The notes under the pieces are model-generated. The model searched no databases, had not been told where the DNA came from, and was given only the letters and a program-made list of their open reading frames with translations. Below, one piece after another: positions 17,607 to 27,744 of a stretch of DNA of 64,000 nucleotides (positions are counted from its first letter, which is position 1; each line of letters opens with the position of its first letter). The translations under genes were made by a program, and so were the position numbers. Origin of the DNA: Nitrospira defluvii (GTDB lineage Bacteria > Nitrospirota > Nitrospiria > Nitrospirales > Nitrospiraceae); the NCBI RefSeq assembly GCF_905220995.1, contig NZ_CAJNBJ010000022.1, positions 1 through 64,000 on the forward strand, read 5' to 3'.

Positions 17607-18770
17607 ATGAACATCTTGCTGGTTACTCCTTGGCGGCCGTCGTTGACCGGTGGAATTAGTACGGTAGTCCACCGGCTCACAAGCGAATTCCAAAAGAAGG
17701 GCCATTCGGTCACAATATTTGTTTCCGATCGCGAGAATTGCTTGCGGCAGATTGAGATGCTGGATGGGGCTGCCGTATATGGCATGTACCTTCGATCTCC
17801 TGTGTCGCCCGCTCATCCGATACGTGCGTTCCTGATGTGGTATCTCTGGTTTCCAGTTACCCTGCTGCAATTGCTGTGGCTGACCAAACAGCAGCGTATA
17901 GATGCAGTTCTGATTCAGTACCCTCTGCCTGCGATGTTCTACTTTGGGATATTAAAACGTGTGTTCGGAAGTGTGCTGTTTGTCACGTATCAGGGAAATG
18001 ATGCCCATGACCTCGCTCTCTGGGATCCGCGCGAGCAAAGGTTAGTGCGGTTTCTGCTTGAACAGGCTGATCTCGTATGTGCTGTATCTCGAACGCTTCT
18101 CTCCAAAGTTGAATCGGTGTTGAAATCCGTGCGCCTGCGTCGCAGGCAGTTGTTGCCGAATGGTGCCCCGTTGGATGTGATCGAAGCGGTGGAGGCAGTG
18201 GAAATGGCCGGCGACCTCCCGCCGAATTTTCTTTTGACAGCGGGGCATTTAATTCATCGAAAGGGCATCGACGTCGTCATTTCCTCGCTGCAGGAGGCTA
18301 AGCGTAGAGGTGTACTGCTTCACTTGGTTGTGGCTGGCGACGGGCCGGAACGTGAAAATTTGGAACGTCAATCACGGGAGCAAGGAGTGTCCGATCAGGT
18401 CAGGTTCTTGGGCAATCAATCACAGAGGCAAGTGCTCGCGCTGATGAAGTCGTGCCTGGTCTTCGTGCTCGCGTCGCGTGCGGAGGGCATGCCGCTCGTG
18501 ATTGCCGAGGCGATGGCCTGTGGGAAAGCTGTGGTCGCAAGTCACGTTGATGGAGTTCCAGAGATTGTTCAAGACGGTGTGACAGGAGTGTTGGTGCCAC
18601 CGGATGACCCGAGTGCATTGGCCTCCGGCTTGATCAAGGTGCACTCTGATGAGATGTTTCGAAGTTCTCTGGCTGGACAGGGGAAGAAATGGGCGTGTCG
18701 TGAATACAATTGGGAAGTTATTGCCAGTCGATACCTCGAACTTATCACGCAATGTTCGGAAGGGCACTGA
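17607..18770 (+). CDS. Glycosyltransferase family 4
   Basis: A 387-residue GT-B enzyme. It begins 'MNILLVTPWRPSLTGGIST' with the GG loop, and carries 'LTAGHLIHRKGIDVVISSL' and a full EX7E motif in EGMPLVIAEAMACG. An in-frame ATG lies at 17565, but 17607 fits the family start. The hydrophobic stretch near residues 75-95 is likely a membrane-association element. Transfers an unknown sugar to the lipid-linked intermediate. Confidence 0.87.
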   Translation: MNILLVTPWRPSLTGGISTVVHRLTSEFQKKGHSVTIFVSDRENCLRQIEMLDGAAVYGMYLRSPVSPAHPIRAFLMWYLWFPVTLLQLLWLTKQQRIDAVLIQYPLPAMFYFGILKRVFGSVLFVTYQGNDAHDLALWDPREQRLVRFLLEQADLVCAVSRTLLSKVESVLKSVRLRRRQLLPNGAPLDVIEAVEAVEMAGDLPPNFLLTAGHLIHRKGIDVVISSLQEAKRRGVLLHLVVAGDGPERENLERQSREQGVSDQVRFLGNQSQRQVLALMKSCLVFVLASRAEGMPLVIAEAMACGKAVVASHVDGVPEIVQDGVTGVLVPPDDPSALASGLIKVHSDEMFRSSLAGQGKKWACREYNWEVIASRYLELITQCSEGH

Positions 18771-18888
18771 TCGGCGGGAAATGGTCTTTCGGCGGGATGT
18801 CACCTTCCACCGTCATGCGATGTCGCGAGATTTGACTGCGCCTGAATTGTTGAATGAAGTATTTTTTTCCTAATCTGAGAGGGCGGAC

Positions 18889-20733
18889 ATGAATATTCTC
18901 GGCATTTCGGCGTTTTACCATGACAGCGCAGCATGTCTGGTGCGTGACGGGGAGATTATCGCTGCTGCGCAAGAGGAGCGATTCACGAGAAAAAAACATG
19001 ATCCAGGGTTTCCTCATAGGGCAATCGAATATTGTTTGAGGGAGGGAGGCATTGCCCTCAACGAGGTACAGCATCTTGTATTTTACGACAAGCCACTGGT
19101 GAAGTTTGAACGACTCTTAGAAACGTATCTCGCCTTTGCCCCTCGTGGCGTCCAATCGTTTCTCGCTGCCATGCCGGTATGGTTAAAGGAAAAATTGCTA
19201 CTGAAGAGTCTGCTGCAGAAGGAGTTTCTGGTCCATGCTCCGGGGCTGGCCAAAAGTGCACTCCCGCAAATTTTGTTCTCCGAGCATCACGAGTCTCACG
19301 CAGCGTCAGCCTTCTTCCCTTCACCTTATGAAAAGGCTGTCGTTTTGTGCATGGATGGAGTCGGGGAATGGGCCACCACGTCAGCATGGCTTGGGGACGG
19401 AGGCACGCTTGCTCCCCTCTGGGAAATTCCATTCCCCCATTCCATTGGACTGTTGTACTCCGCGTTCACCTATTACACCGGTTTCAAAGTGAACTCCGGG
19501 GAGTATAAAGTGATGGGGCTGGCTCCTTATGGTGAACCGAAGTATGTGAAGGCGATTTACGAACATTTGCTCGATCTGAAGCCAGACGGTACCTTTCGGC
19601 TCAACATGGACTATTTCAATTATTGCACCGGTCTCACCATGACGGGGAATAAATTCGATGAGGTCTTCGGAGGACCGCCTCGGAAGCCGGAATCGAAGCT
19701 GACGCAGCGTGAGATGGACCTCGCTCGGTCGGTTCAGGAAGTTACTGAAGAAGTCATGTTGCGGCTCTCGCGTACCCTGCATCGAGAGACGGGTGTTGAC
19801 TATCTGTGTATGGCTGGAGGCGTTGCGCTGAACTGCGTGGGCAACGGACGCATTCTTCGAGAGGGGCCGTTCAAGGGACTATGGATTCAACCGGCCGCTG
19901 GGGATGCCGGCGGTGCTATGGGTGCGGCATTGACGACCTGGTATCAGTACGAACAGAAGCCTCGAAAGGTGTCTAAGGGCCAAGATGGCATTAAAGGGTC
20001 GTATTTGGGCCCTTCCCACACCAATGAAGAAATCGAGACCTATCTCAAGACGGTTAGTGCTCCCTATGTCAGGTTGGATGAGAGCCAGCTGTACGCACGC
20101 GTAGCGGATGAACTGGCGGCAGGAAAGGTTGTTGGTTGGTTGCAAGGACGCATGGAGTTCGGTCCTCGGGCGTTGGGGGGGCGTAGTATCTTGGGGGATG
20201 CCCGCAACAGGGACATGCAGTCGGTGATGAACCTTAAGATCAAATATCGTGAATCATTTCGTCCCTTCGCCCCGTCCGTGTTGCGAGAACGCGTATCCGA
20301 TTATTTTGCTTTGAATGCAGATAGCCCGTATATGCTGATCGTTGCTCCTGTGGTCGAAAAGCGCCGGCTTGCGGTGGGGGCGAAGCAGGAGGGGCTCTGG
20401 GGCATCGAGTTGCTCAATGTGCCAAGGTCGGACATTCCCGCTGTCACGCACTTGGACTACTCTGCGCGAGTTCAAACCGTCCATAAAGACACAAATCCAC
20501 GATATTACGCCTTGCTCAAGGCTTTCGAGGCAAAGACGGGAGACGCCGTGTTGGTTAACACCTCATTTAATGTGCGGGGGGAGCCGATCGTGAGTACTCC
20601 TGAAGATGCCTATCGGTGCTTCATGCGAACGGAGATGGATGTTCTCGTTCTAGAGAATTGTGTTTTGCTCAAGACTGAGCAGAAACCCCTCGAGGGCGAT
20701 TCAGATTGGAAAAAAGAGTTTGAACTCGACTAA
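18889..20733 (+). CDS. Carbamoyltransferase (NodU/CmcH/TobZ family)
   Basis: A 614-residue O-carbamoyltransferase that moves a carbamoyl group from carbamoyl phosphate, through carbamoyl-AMP, to a sugar hydroxyl. The N-terminal Kae1-like domain starts 'MNILGISAFYHDSAACLV' and has the metal-binding H-x3-H segment EHHESHA (residues 132-138). The C-terminal YrdC-like part includes 'EFGPRALGGRSILGDAR' and 'NTSFNVRGEPIV'. Length is normal. Family members in polysaccharide loci often neighbour SxtJ and DUF5989 membrane proteins; here that pair lies about 8 kb downstream. Predicted to decorate the surface polysaccharide. Confidence 0.93.
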   Translation: MNILGISAFYHDSAACLVRDGEIIAAAQEERFTRKKHDPGFPHRAIEYCLREGGIALNEVQHLVFYDKPLVKFERLLETYLAFAPRGVQSFLAAMPVWLKEKLLLKSLLQKEFLVHAPGLAKSALPQILFSEHHESHAASAFFPSPYEKAVVLCMDGVGEWATTSAWLGDGGTLAPLWEIPFPHSIGLLYSAFTYYTGFKVNSGEYKVMGLAPYGEPKYVKAIYEHLLDLKPDGTFRLNMDYFNYCTGLTMTGNKFDEVFGGPPRKPESKLTQREMDLARSVQEVTEEVMLRLSRTLHRETGVDYLCMAGGVALNCVGNGRILREGPFKGLWIQPAAGDAGGAMGAALTTWYQYEQKPRKVSKGQDGIKGSYLGPSHTNEEIETYLKTVSAPYVRLDESQLYARVADELAAGKVVGWLQGRMEFGPRALGGRSILGDARNRDMQSVMNLKIKYRESFRPFAPSVLRERVSDYFALNADSPYMLIVAPVVEKRRLAVGAKQEGLWGIELLNVPRSDIPAVTHLDYSARVQTVHKDTNPRYYALLKAFEAKTGDAVLVNTSFNVRGEPIVSTPEDAYRCFMRTEMDVLVLENCVLLKTEQKPLEGDSDWKKEFELD

Positions 20734-20768
20734 TACCGGGACGGTAACGACGAAGGAGGAAGCGATTC

Positions 20769-21779
20769 ATGCGAATTTTGATTACAGGCGGCGCAGGATT
20801 TCTGGGTAGCCACTTGTCCGATCTCCTGATTGGACAAGGTCATGAGGTTATCGCTTTGGACAACTTGATCACAGGGCGAGCCGAAAACATCGCTCACCTG
20901 ATCGGTAATCCGAAATTCAGCTTCGTGAAATACAACGTGTGCGACTACTTGCATGTCGACGGCCAGTTGGATGCGGTCATGCATTTTGCCTCCCCAGCCA
21001 GCCCGCAGGACTATCTTGAGATGCCGATCGCCACACTGAAGGTGGGGGCGTTGGGAACACATAAAGCGCTGGGGTTGGCGAAGGCCAAAGGGGCGCGCTT
21101 TCTATTGGCGAGCACCTCCGAAGTCTATGGGGATCCGCTGCTTAATCCGCAGCCAGAGACGTACTGGGGAAATGTTAATCCTATCGGTGCCCGAGGGGTC
21201 TACGACGAGGCCAAGCGTTTCGCGGAAGCAATGACCATGGCATACCATCGGTACCATGGGGTCGATACGAGAATTGTTCGGATTTTTAATACGTACGGCC
21301 CAAGAATGAGACCGAAAGACGGGCGAGTCGTGTCAAATTTCATCGTTCAGGCTCTGCAGGGCAAGCCGTTGACGGTGTTCGGTGATGGGTCTCAGACACG
21401 TAGCTTTTGCTATGTCGATGATTTGGTTCGTGGTATTGTGGCGTTACTACTCGCAAAGTCCGATAAGTCCGTTGCGGAACGCACCGATCGGACGAAATTT
21501 CTCACCCAGAAGCCGGATGCGATCTTAGATAGTATTCACGATCCAGTGAATATCGGCAATCCACGAGAACTGACGGTTCGTGGGATCGCGGAGATTATCC
21601 TCAAGTTGACCGGTTCCAAGAGTGTCATTGAAGAGCGGCCGTTGCCCGCCGATGATCCAAAGGTGCGACGCCCCGATATTACGAGGGCCAAAACGCTCCT
21701 CGGGTGGGAACCGAAAGTTGAGTTGGAGGATGGCATCAGGAAAGCCACTGAGTATTTCCGCCAAGTAGTCGTGAAATAG
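20769..21779 (+). CDS. UDP-glucuronate decarboxylase (UDP-xylose synthase-like SDR)
   Basis: A 336-residue extended [12 protein letters not shown] at 7-15, 'STSEVYGD' at 115-122 and Y145-x3-K149 in VYDEAKR. '[14 protein letters not shown]' and '[15 protein letters not shown]' are strong UXS features, suggesting conversion of UDP-glucuronate from Ugd to UDP-xylose. There is an insertion of about 25 residues near 225-255 ([13 protein letters not shown]...) that I do not recognise in standard UXS. The Shine-Dalgarno is AGGAGGAAG. It follows the carbamoyltransferase by 35 bases. Confidence 0.83.
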   Translation: MRILITGGAGFLGSHLSDLLIGQGHEVIALDNLITGRAENIAHLIGNPKFSFVKYNVCDYLHVDGQLDAVMHFASPASPQDYLEMPIATLKVGALGTHKALGLAKAKGARFLLASTSEVYGDPLLNPQPETYWGNVNPIGARGVYDEAKRFAEAMTMAYHRYHGVDTRIVRIFNTYGPRMRPKDGRVVSNFIVQALQGKPLTVFGDGSQTRSFCYVDDLVRGIVALLLAKSDKSVAERTDRTKFLTQKPDAILDSIHDPVNIGNPRELTVRGIAEIILKLTGSKSVIEERPLPADDPKVRRPDITRAKTLLGWEPKVELEDGIRKATEYFRQVVVK

Positions 21780-21830
21780 TGCTCAAGGGAGAAAGACTCG
21801 CAAGGAAAATGATGAGGTGAGTCAGCAGCG

Positions 21831-23726
21831 ATGTGTGGGATAGCAGTCGCCATAGGTCTAAATGGACGAATGATAGAGCGGTCGGCCGTCGAGCGAATGG
21901 CCGACAGCTTGTTTCATAGAGGTCCAGATGACAGCGGTATCTACTTGGATGCCTCTGTAGGTATGGGGTTTCGCCGGCTTTCGATTTTAGATTTGTCCGA
22001 GGCGGGCCATCAACCAATGGTCACTGCTGACCAGCAGTGTGTGCTCGTGTTTAATGGAGAAATCTTTAACTATGTGGAATTGCGAGCGGAACTGAGAACG
22101 CTGGGGTATGAGTTCCGATCGAGTGGTGATAGTGAGGTACTGCTTGCTGCCTATCGTGAGTGGGGCCGGGAGTGTCTCGCGAGGCTGAACGGCATGTGGG
22201 CATTTGTGATTTACGATCGCCGTCGACGGTGCCTGTTCGGGTCCCGTGACCGATTTGGCGTAAAGCCGCTGTACGTTAGCCGAGAGGGAGGAGTTGTACA
22301 GTTTGCGTCAGAAATTAAGGCATTGCGGGCGTCCGGTTACCTAAGGACTGGAATCAATTGGAAGACCGCCGCTGCCTTTCTGCTTGAAGGGCGGCTCGAC
22401 AGTCAGGCCGAAACGTTTTATGAGGGGATCGAAGAGATCCCCCCAGGCAGTGGGTTTGAAGTCGGTCTGGATGGTACATGGCAGCAATGGCTGTTCTGGT
22501 CCCTTGAGAGTCTATCTCCAACGATCGTTGAGAATCCGGCGGATACATTCGCAGACCTGTTTGAGGATTCGGTGCGCATTCGGATGAGAAGTGATGTGCC
22601 GGTCGGTGTGTGTTTATCCGGGGGGTTGGATTCGACGGCCATCATTTGCGCTGCCGCCCGTCAGCAAGGTGAAGGGGGCGCGAGATCGCGTGAGGCTCTC
22701 CAGGCGTTCTGCTATATGGCCAAAGAGTTTGATGAATCCCGGTATATTGCCGACACGCTTGCCCAGACACACGCGCAACTCCGACAACTTGAGACTAGCC
22801 CGTCAGAACTGTGGAGTGATCTGCAGAAATTGCTCTGGTTCCAGGACGAACCGGTTCATACGATGACGGCTGTCGTGGGGTATCAGTTGATGCGCTTGGC
22901 CGCATCGCATGGCATTCGTGTGGTGTTGAATGGCCAAGGGGCCGATGAAACCATCGCTGGGTATTCGAGTTATTTCCAGGATTATTGGGTTTCACTCATC
23001 CAGCGGGGCCGAGTGGGAGATGCGTGGCGGGCCATCACTGAATACAGTCAGGCTCATGGCGGGAGTGCGTCGCAGCGATTTAAAGAAGCTGTTGTTCGAT
23101 GTGTCTCGTGGAAACTGCACAAGGTTCATGCCTATCGAAATTGGGCGCAGGCACGTCGCCAGGCAAGGCTTCGCGAGAATCGGTGGTATTCCCATGAACT
23201 GCTCAGTTATGCCGGGAGCGGAGCAGCCGCGACCCCGGTGGCGACACTTTCCCATGCGTTGAAACAGTCGATTGTGTCCGCTCCGCTGCCTCTCTATCTC
23301 AGGATTGAAGACCGAAACTCCATGGCACATTCCGTCGAAGCGCGGCTTCCCTTTCTGGACTATCGGTTGGTCTCATTTGTGTGTGGGCTGCCAGACGAAT
23401 GGAAAGTGCGTGGGCCATGGAATAAGTATGTGCTTCGCGAAGGCATGAGAGGGCGGATGCCGGAGTCGGTCCGAGGACGAGTGGACAAGATGGGGTTTCC
23501 CACAGCGAGCAAGAAGTGGTTCGCACACGACCTGTATGAGCCACTTCGTGACGTCTTGGCGAGCCAGACTGTTCGTGAAAGGGGCATCTATAACGCCAAG
23601 GTCATTCTGGCCGACTTGGAGCGTCATCGCAAAGGTGAGGCGGACTTTGCCAATCGGCTTTTTCACATCGCTGAATTTGAATTGCTATCCGATATTCTCA
23701 GGCAAGAACACGTTCACGTGGCCTAG
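21831..23726 (+). CDS. asnB: Glutamine-dependent asparagine synthase-like amidotransferase
   Basis: A 631-residue AsnB family enzyme. Cys2 is the glutaminase nucleophile after Met removal; 'RGPDDSG', 'FNGEIFN' and 'SRDRFGVKPLY' complete the N-terminal Ntn domain. The synthetase domain has the ATP pyrophosphatase loop SGGLDS (263-268) and 'SVEARLPFLDY'. In polysaccharide loci such enzymes are usually not housekeeping asparagine synthetases but amidate uronic acids or other carboxylates. Being next to UXS and in the same locus as ugd supports that here, by inference. The next 238 bases contain no recognised gene. Confidence 0.9.
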   Translation: MCGIAVAIGLNGRMIERSAVERMADSLFHRGPDDSGIYLDASVGMGFRRLSILDLSEAGHQPMVTADQQCVLVFNGEIFNYVELRAELRTLGYEFRSSGDSEVLLAAYREWGRECLARLNGMWAFVIYDRRRRCLFGSRDRFGVKPLYVSREGGVVQFASEIKALRASGYLRTGINWKTAAAFLLEGRLDSQAETFYEGIEEIPPGSGFEVGLDGTWQQWLFWSLESLSPTIVENPADTFADLFEDSVRIRMRSDVPVGVCLSGGLDSTAIICAAARQQGEGGARSREALQAFCYMAKEFDESRYIADTLAQTHAQLRQLETSPSELWSDLQKLLWFQDEPVHTMTAVVGYQLMRLAASHGIRVVLNGQGADETIAGYSSYFQDYWVSLIQRGRVGDAWRAITEYSQAHGGSASQRFKEAVVRCVSWKLHKVHAYRNWAQARRQARLRENRWYSHELLSYAGSGAAATPVATLSHALKQSIVSAPLPLYLRIEDRNSMAHSVEARLPFLDYRLVSFVCGLPDEWKVRGPWNKYVLREGMRGRMPESVRGRVDKMGFPTASKKWFAHDLYEPLRDVLASQTVRERGIYNAKVILADLERHRKGEADFANRLFHIAEFELLSDILRQEHVHVA

Positions 23727-23964
23727 CGTCTGCCTTACGTCAATTGGCGGTGGAATTGCTGTGACTGGCGACATTGCCCGGGTGAAGTTCGCCTAGTCAT
23801 GACCGGTTTCGCTTGGTTCGCTCAAGGTGTCGGCTCGAGCCGCCATCTCGCTGGGTCAGCGTTCGCTCGGGGGCGACAACTTCCGGAAGTCAGCCTCTGA
23901 AAGTGCTTGGTTGCACTCAGTGTAAGTCGTCGCACTGCATAAGCAATGACCCGGTCTCTCATGG

Positions 23965-25344
23965 ATGCGTGGTGAATTTGTGAAGCGAGTCCTCATTGTC
24001 GCCTACTACTTCCCACCGGTCGCGGCCAGCGGGGCAATGCGTCCGCTTGGCTTTAGTTGCAATCTGATGGAATCCGGATGGCATCCGCATGTGCTGACCA
24101 CGACACCTGAGTGTGTCTACCCACACCATCAAGTAGATCAGAAGCTGGGGGAGCGTGTGCCGGCCAGTATCGAAGTGACTCGAGTTCCCTATCGGGACAG
24201 ACTTCAGCAGCTATTACGGTGCCGTGATGTGCTGCGCGGCATCATACGACAACCACGCTTGCCCAATGAAAGCAGGCATGATCCGGTTGTCCCGTCATCG
24301 CCCGTAGTCACCGTATCCCACTCCACGCTCAAGGATTTTATTCTGGATTGGGCGTTTGCATTCCCAGACCGGCAATGTGGCTGGTATTCCCCAGCGGTGA
24401 GAAAGCTGAAAGCCGTCAGTAAATCAGAATATCCGGATGTCGTGTTGGCAACCGGCGGTCCCTGGACAAATTTTTTCGTGGGTCATGCACTGGCGAACTA
24501 CTTTCAGTGTCCCTTGGTGTTGGATTACCGAGATCCTTGGAATTGCAATCCCTATTACTCCTTCGGGTCGAAAATCTTAACCGGGAAGTCGCGGGCAGCG
24601 GAAGCTCGGTTGTGCCGGGCAGCCGTTCACGTGATCGCCAATACCGAAGAGTTACGCGCACGGCTAGTTGAAGAGTATGGTGAAATCCGAGGTCGTTGCA
24701 CGTGGATTCCCAATGGGTTTAATCGAGATGTGATGAGCTTGAAGGACGCACCTGAGACATCCTTGGCTATCGGATTAACATCGAACGGATATGAATTGTG
24801 TCATTTCGGGACCGTCTACGGGAAGAGAACGCCGCGTGTGCTGCTGCAGGCCATGTGGGAGCTGTTCCAGGCCGGCAATCTAAAAGCAGAGACGATTCGG
24901 CTACGATTTGTCGGTGGGTGGGATACTACTGATCAAGAGTGCGAGCACTACGCAGTCTTACTGGAGAAGCAAGGCTTACTTAGACGCCAGCCTCCGGTTT
25001 CACACAGCGCATGCCTCCGGGAGATGCAACGATCCAGCGTGTTGCTTGTTCTTCAGCCGGACTCGCCTCTGCAAGTGCCAGCAAAAATTTACGAATATGT
25101 TGCGACGGGTCGACCGCTGTTGCTGATCGGGGGAGAAGGGGCAACGGCCAATCTTGTTGCGCGTCATGCGTTGGGGATCAGTACGCCGAATCAAATTGAC
25201 CAAATCAAACGCCTCTTGAGTGATCTGGCCGCGGGGCGGCAGAGGCTCGTTCCACCCGATCCAGCACGCGTGAATCAATTCGAATATCGATCATTGACGA
25301 GGGAATTGGCGACTGTGCTCGATGCGGCTCACGGTACGAAATGA
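23965..25344 (+). CDS. Glycosyltransferase (GT4-like)
   Basis: A 459-residue GT-B glycosyltransferase of the longer GT4-like type. It opens with 'RVLIVAYYFPPVAASGAMR', has a central 'VLDYRDPWNCNP' and a C-terminal 'LQVPAKIYEYVATGRPLLLI' nucleotide-binding segment. The ATG at 23965 follows a 238-base gap, so this gene may begin a new transcription unit with the FemAB-like and DegT-like genes downstream. A probable Shine-Dalgarno was not obvious. Confidence 0.83.
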   Translation: MRGEFVKRVLIVAYYFPPVAASGAMRPLGFSCNLMESGWHPHVLTTTPECVYPHHQVDQKLGERVPASIEVTRVPYRDRLQQLLRCRDVLRGIIRQPRLPNESRHDPVVPSSPVVTVSHSTLKDFILDWAFAFPDRQCGWYSPAVRKLKAVSKSEYPDVVLATGGPWTNFFVGHALANYFQCPLVLDYRDPWNCNPYYSFGSKILTGKSRAAEARLCRAAVHVIANTEELRARLVEEYGEIRGRCTWIPNGFNRDVMSLKDAPETSLAIGLTSNGYELCHFGTVYGKRTPRVLLQAMWELFQAGNLKAETIRLRFVGGWDTTDQECEHYAVLLEKQGLLRRQPPVSHSACLREMQRSSVLLVLQPDSPLQVPAKIYEYVATGRPLLLIGGEGATANLVARHALGISTPNQIDQIKRLLSDLAAGRQRLVPPDPARVNQFEYRSLTRELATVLDAAHGTK

Positions 25345-25363
25345 ATGCTATAGAGAAGTGCGG

Positions 25364-26410
25364 ATGAGCGGGCTAATGGTATCAACTCTAGGACGAAGCG
25401 AGGCTGAGGTTCTGGCATGGGATCAGTACGTCCTGAAGTCATTCGAGGCCTCAGGTTATCATCTGTCAGGCTGGAGGCGAGTGATCGAAGAAGCCTTCGG
25501 CCACCCCACCTGTTATCTGACGGTGCGGGGAGAAAATGGAGCGCTCTGTGGGCTTGTGCCGCTGGTGTTTCTCGCGAGTCGTGGCTTCGGCCGGTTTCTC
25601 GTGTCTCTTCCGTTTGTGAACTATGGGGGCATGATTGCTGACTCTGCCGAAGGGTGTCGATTGTTAGAAGCTGGTGCGATTGAACAGGCGAAAGTTCTCG
25701 ACGCACAGCATATCGAACTGAGACATGAAGCCCCCCTGGCGACGTCGTGGGTTTCGACAGAACGAAAAGTCTCGATGCGTCTTCCCCTGCCCCCTTCGTA
25801 CGAAGATCTGCTGAAGGGCTTTCCCTCGAAATTGCGCAGCCAGGTACGGCGGGCGCAAAAAGAGGGGATGGTAGCACGGGTCGGCGGAGTTGAATGTCTT
25901 GACGAGTTTTATGCCGTGTTTTCGCGCTGCATGCGTGATCTGGGGACGCCGGTGTATGCCAAACGTTTCTTCGGCAAGATCCTTGAGGTGTTTCCCAAAG
26001 ATGCCCATATCTGTATCGTGTCGCATCAAGACACACCGGTTGCTGCAGGATTCCTCTATGGATTCCGATCTTCTTTGGAGATTCCCTGGGCGGCATCGGA
26101 CAAGCGCTTTAATAAGCTTTCCCCCAACATGTTGCTGTATGGGAAGGTATTGGAATATGCCTGTCAGCAAGGATTCCAGGTGTTTGACTTCGGACGTTCG
26201 AGTCCTGATAGCGGAACGTACAAATTTAAAGCACAATGGGGGGCACAGCCTCACCAACTTTATTGGTATTACTGGATGAAGGATGGACGAGATGTTCCTC
26301 AGCTCAACCCTCAAAATCCAAAATACGCGTTGGCGATTCGTCTGTGGCAGACCTTGCCTGTGCCTGTCGCCAATCTCCTTGGTCCGCACATTGTGAAACA
26401 TCTTCCATGA
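25364..26410 (+). CDS. FemAB family protein, XrtA/PEP-CTERM-locus type
   Basis: A 348-residue GNAT-fold protein like the FemAB-related proteins of exosortase-associated exopolysaccharide loci. The centre has 'LPPSYEDLLKGFPSKLRSQVRRAQKEG', and the C-terminal half has 'GFLYGFRSSLEIPWAASDKRF' and 'VFDFGRSSPDSGTYKFK'-like FemAB features. Classical FemAB enzymes transfer amino acids from tRNA to peptidoglycan; here an aminoacyl or acyl transfer to a glycan is possible but unproven. The start at ATG 25364 is preferred over 25322, which lies inside the preceding gene. Its stop overlaps the DegT-like ATG (ATGA, 26407-26410). Confidence 0.82.
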   Translation: MSGLMVSTLGRSEAEVLAWDQYVLKSFEASGYHLSGWRRVIEEAFGHPTCYLTVRGENGALCGLVPLVFLASRGFGRFLVSLPFVNYGGMIADSAEGCRLLEAGAIEQAKVLDAQHIELRHEAPLATSWVSTERKVSMRLPLPPSYEDLLKGFPSKLRSQVRRAQKEGMVARVGGVECLDEFYAVFSRCMRDLGTPVYAKRFFGKILEVFPKDAHICIVSHQDTPVAAGFLYGFRSSLEIPWAASDKRFNKLSPNMLLYGKVLEYACQQGFQVFDFGRSSPDSGTYKFKAQWGAQPHQLYWYYWMKDGRDVPQLNPQNPKYALAIRLWQTLPVPVANLLGPHIVKHLP

Positions 26411-27678
26411 AGGCTCAACGTACACTCCCGCCCACGGCAGCTCCGATCGAGTGGCGTGATCTTCTTCAAGGGTTGGTCGGGCTTGTGCGTCCGAGCGCCG
26501 CGCTCGATACACTGAACGCGGACTTTCGTCGTCATTTTGGAGTCAAGCATGTGTGGTTTGTGTCGTCTGGGAAGACTGCGCTGACGATTATCCTCCGTGC
26601 ATTGCATAGCTTGTCCGGGCGCCGAACGGTTGTGACGCCGGGTTATACCTGTTTTTCGGTTCCTTCTGCTGTTGTCCGTGCGGGATTGTCGGTCCGGCTA
26701 TGCGACGTGGATCCGCATACGTTCAACCCGGATTTCTGCCAACTCGCGGAGATCGCAGGCGAGGACGCATTGTGTGTCTTAGCGACCCACCTACTTGGAA
26801 TCGGAGTCGATGTCCCGAGAGTCGTTGAGCTGTGTCGCCCTCGAGGCGTATTTGTGGTAGAGGACGTCGCTCAGGCATTCGGAGGGAGTTTCGAAGAGCG
26901 CCCCTGTGGGGCCATTGGTGATGTGGGGTTCCTCAGTTTTGGAAGAGGGAAAAACATTACGTGCGGATCGGGAGGAGCCATCCTGACGAACGATGATCGA
27001 ATCGGTGAAGCGCTTGCCCGAGAGTATACCGGCCTTCCCGATATGTCGATTGCGGATATGCTGAGGAATTGGTTGGAGGTTGCGTTAACCCAGGTATTGA
27101 TCGACCCTTCACGCTATTGGATCCCCGCTGGGCTGCCGTTTCTCGGGCTGGGGGAGACCAAATTTTATGCTGATTTTCCGATGGCCCGTATGGATGCAGT
27201 CCGTGCCGGATTGTTGGGGCGATGGAAGGAACGGTTGAGTCGTTCCACGACAAGCCGAGTGGCCCACTCAGCGCAGATGCGTCGATTGCTGGGTGATGCC
27301 CCAGGGCATACGATTCAACCTTCTGAAGGCGGTCGCTCCGTCTACCTGCGTTTTCCGCTCCTGATGCGTTCAAGGCAAGACAAGGATGCTTTGTGCCGCA
27401 TATCCCGTGAGCAAGGACTTGGCGTCAGCGCCATGTATCCAACAGCGATCTCTCAGGTTGCCGAGTTGTCGGAGTTGCTCTCTGCTGAGCCAGTTCCGCA
27501 TTCGGTCACGATTGCGGAGCGACTTGTCACGTTGCCGACACATGAATTGGTCTCTGATGAAGACCTGAAGAGAATCTGTTCCATCGTCACTGGCGTTCTG
27601 CGAGATCAAATGATAGGCGATAGGGCAGTAACCGGCGGTTCGCGGCTGTGCGGATCTGGATTGACAAAGTCCAATTGA
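26407..27678 (+). CDS. DegT/DnrJ/EryC1-type PLP aminotransferase
   Basis: A 423-residue aminotransferase-fold protein. The PLP lysine is Lys182 in SFGRGKNITCGSGG and the PLP-ring aspartate is Asp153 in VEDVAQAFGG; 'PGYTCFSVPSAV' is the substrate segment. Such enzymes convert 3- or 4-keto sugar nucleotides to amino sugars. A longer open frame exists upstream but the ATG overlapping the FemAB stop is the natural start. The close coupling to a FemAB-like transferase suggests the amino group may be the acceptor of an acyl or aminoacyl group (inference). Confidence 0.87.
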   Translation: MKAQRTLPPTAAPIEWRDLLQGLVGLVRPSAALDTLNADFRRHFGVKHVWFVSSGKTALTIILRALHSLSGRRTVVTPGYTCFSVPSAVVRAGLSVRLCDVDPHTFNPDFCQLAEIAGEDALCVLATHLLGIGVDVPRVVELCRPRGVFVVEDVAQAFGGSFEERPCGAIGDVGFLSFGRGKNITCGSGGAILTNDDRIGEALAREYTGLPDMSIADMLRNWLEVALTQVLIDPSRYWIPAGLPFLGLGETKFYADFPMARMDAVRAGLLGRWKERLSRSTTSRVAHSAQMRRLLGDAPGHTIQPSEGGRSVYLRFPLLMRSRQDKDALCRISREQGLGVSAMYPTAISQVAELSELLSAEPVPHSVTIAERLVTLPTHELVSDEDLKRICSIVTGVLRDQMIGDRAVTGGSRLCGSGLTKSN

Positions 27679-27744
27679 TGACATGAGTTAGAGGGGCGCG
27701 CACAGGGTGAGCTGTCGAGGGTAGGACAGGGGAGACTGTGATCA

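Noticed and set aside
25664-26512. 282-codon minus-strand frame opposite the FemAB-like gene
   Set aside because: Antisense shadow: the + strand protein has clear family motifs and the minus frame has none.
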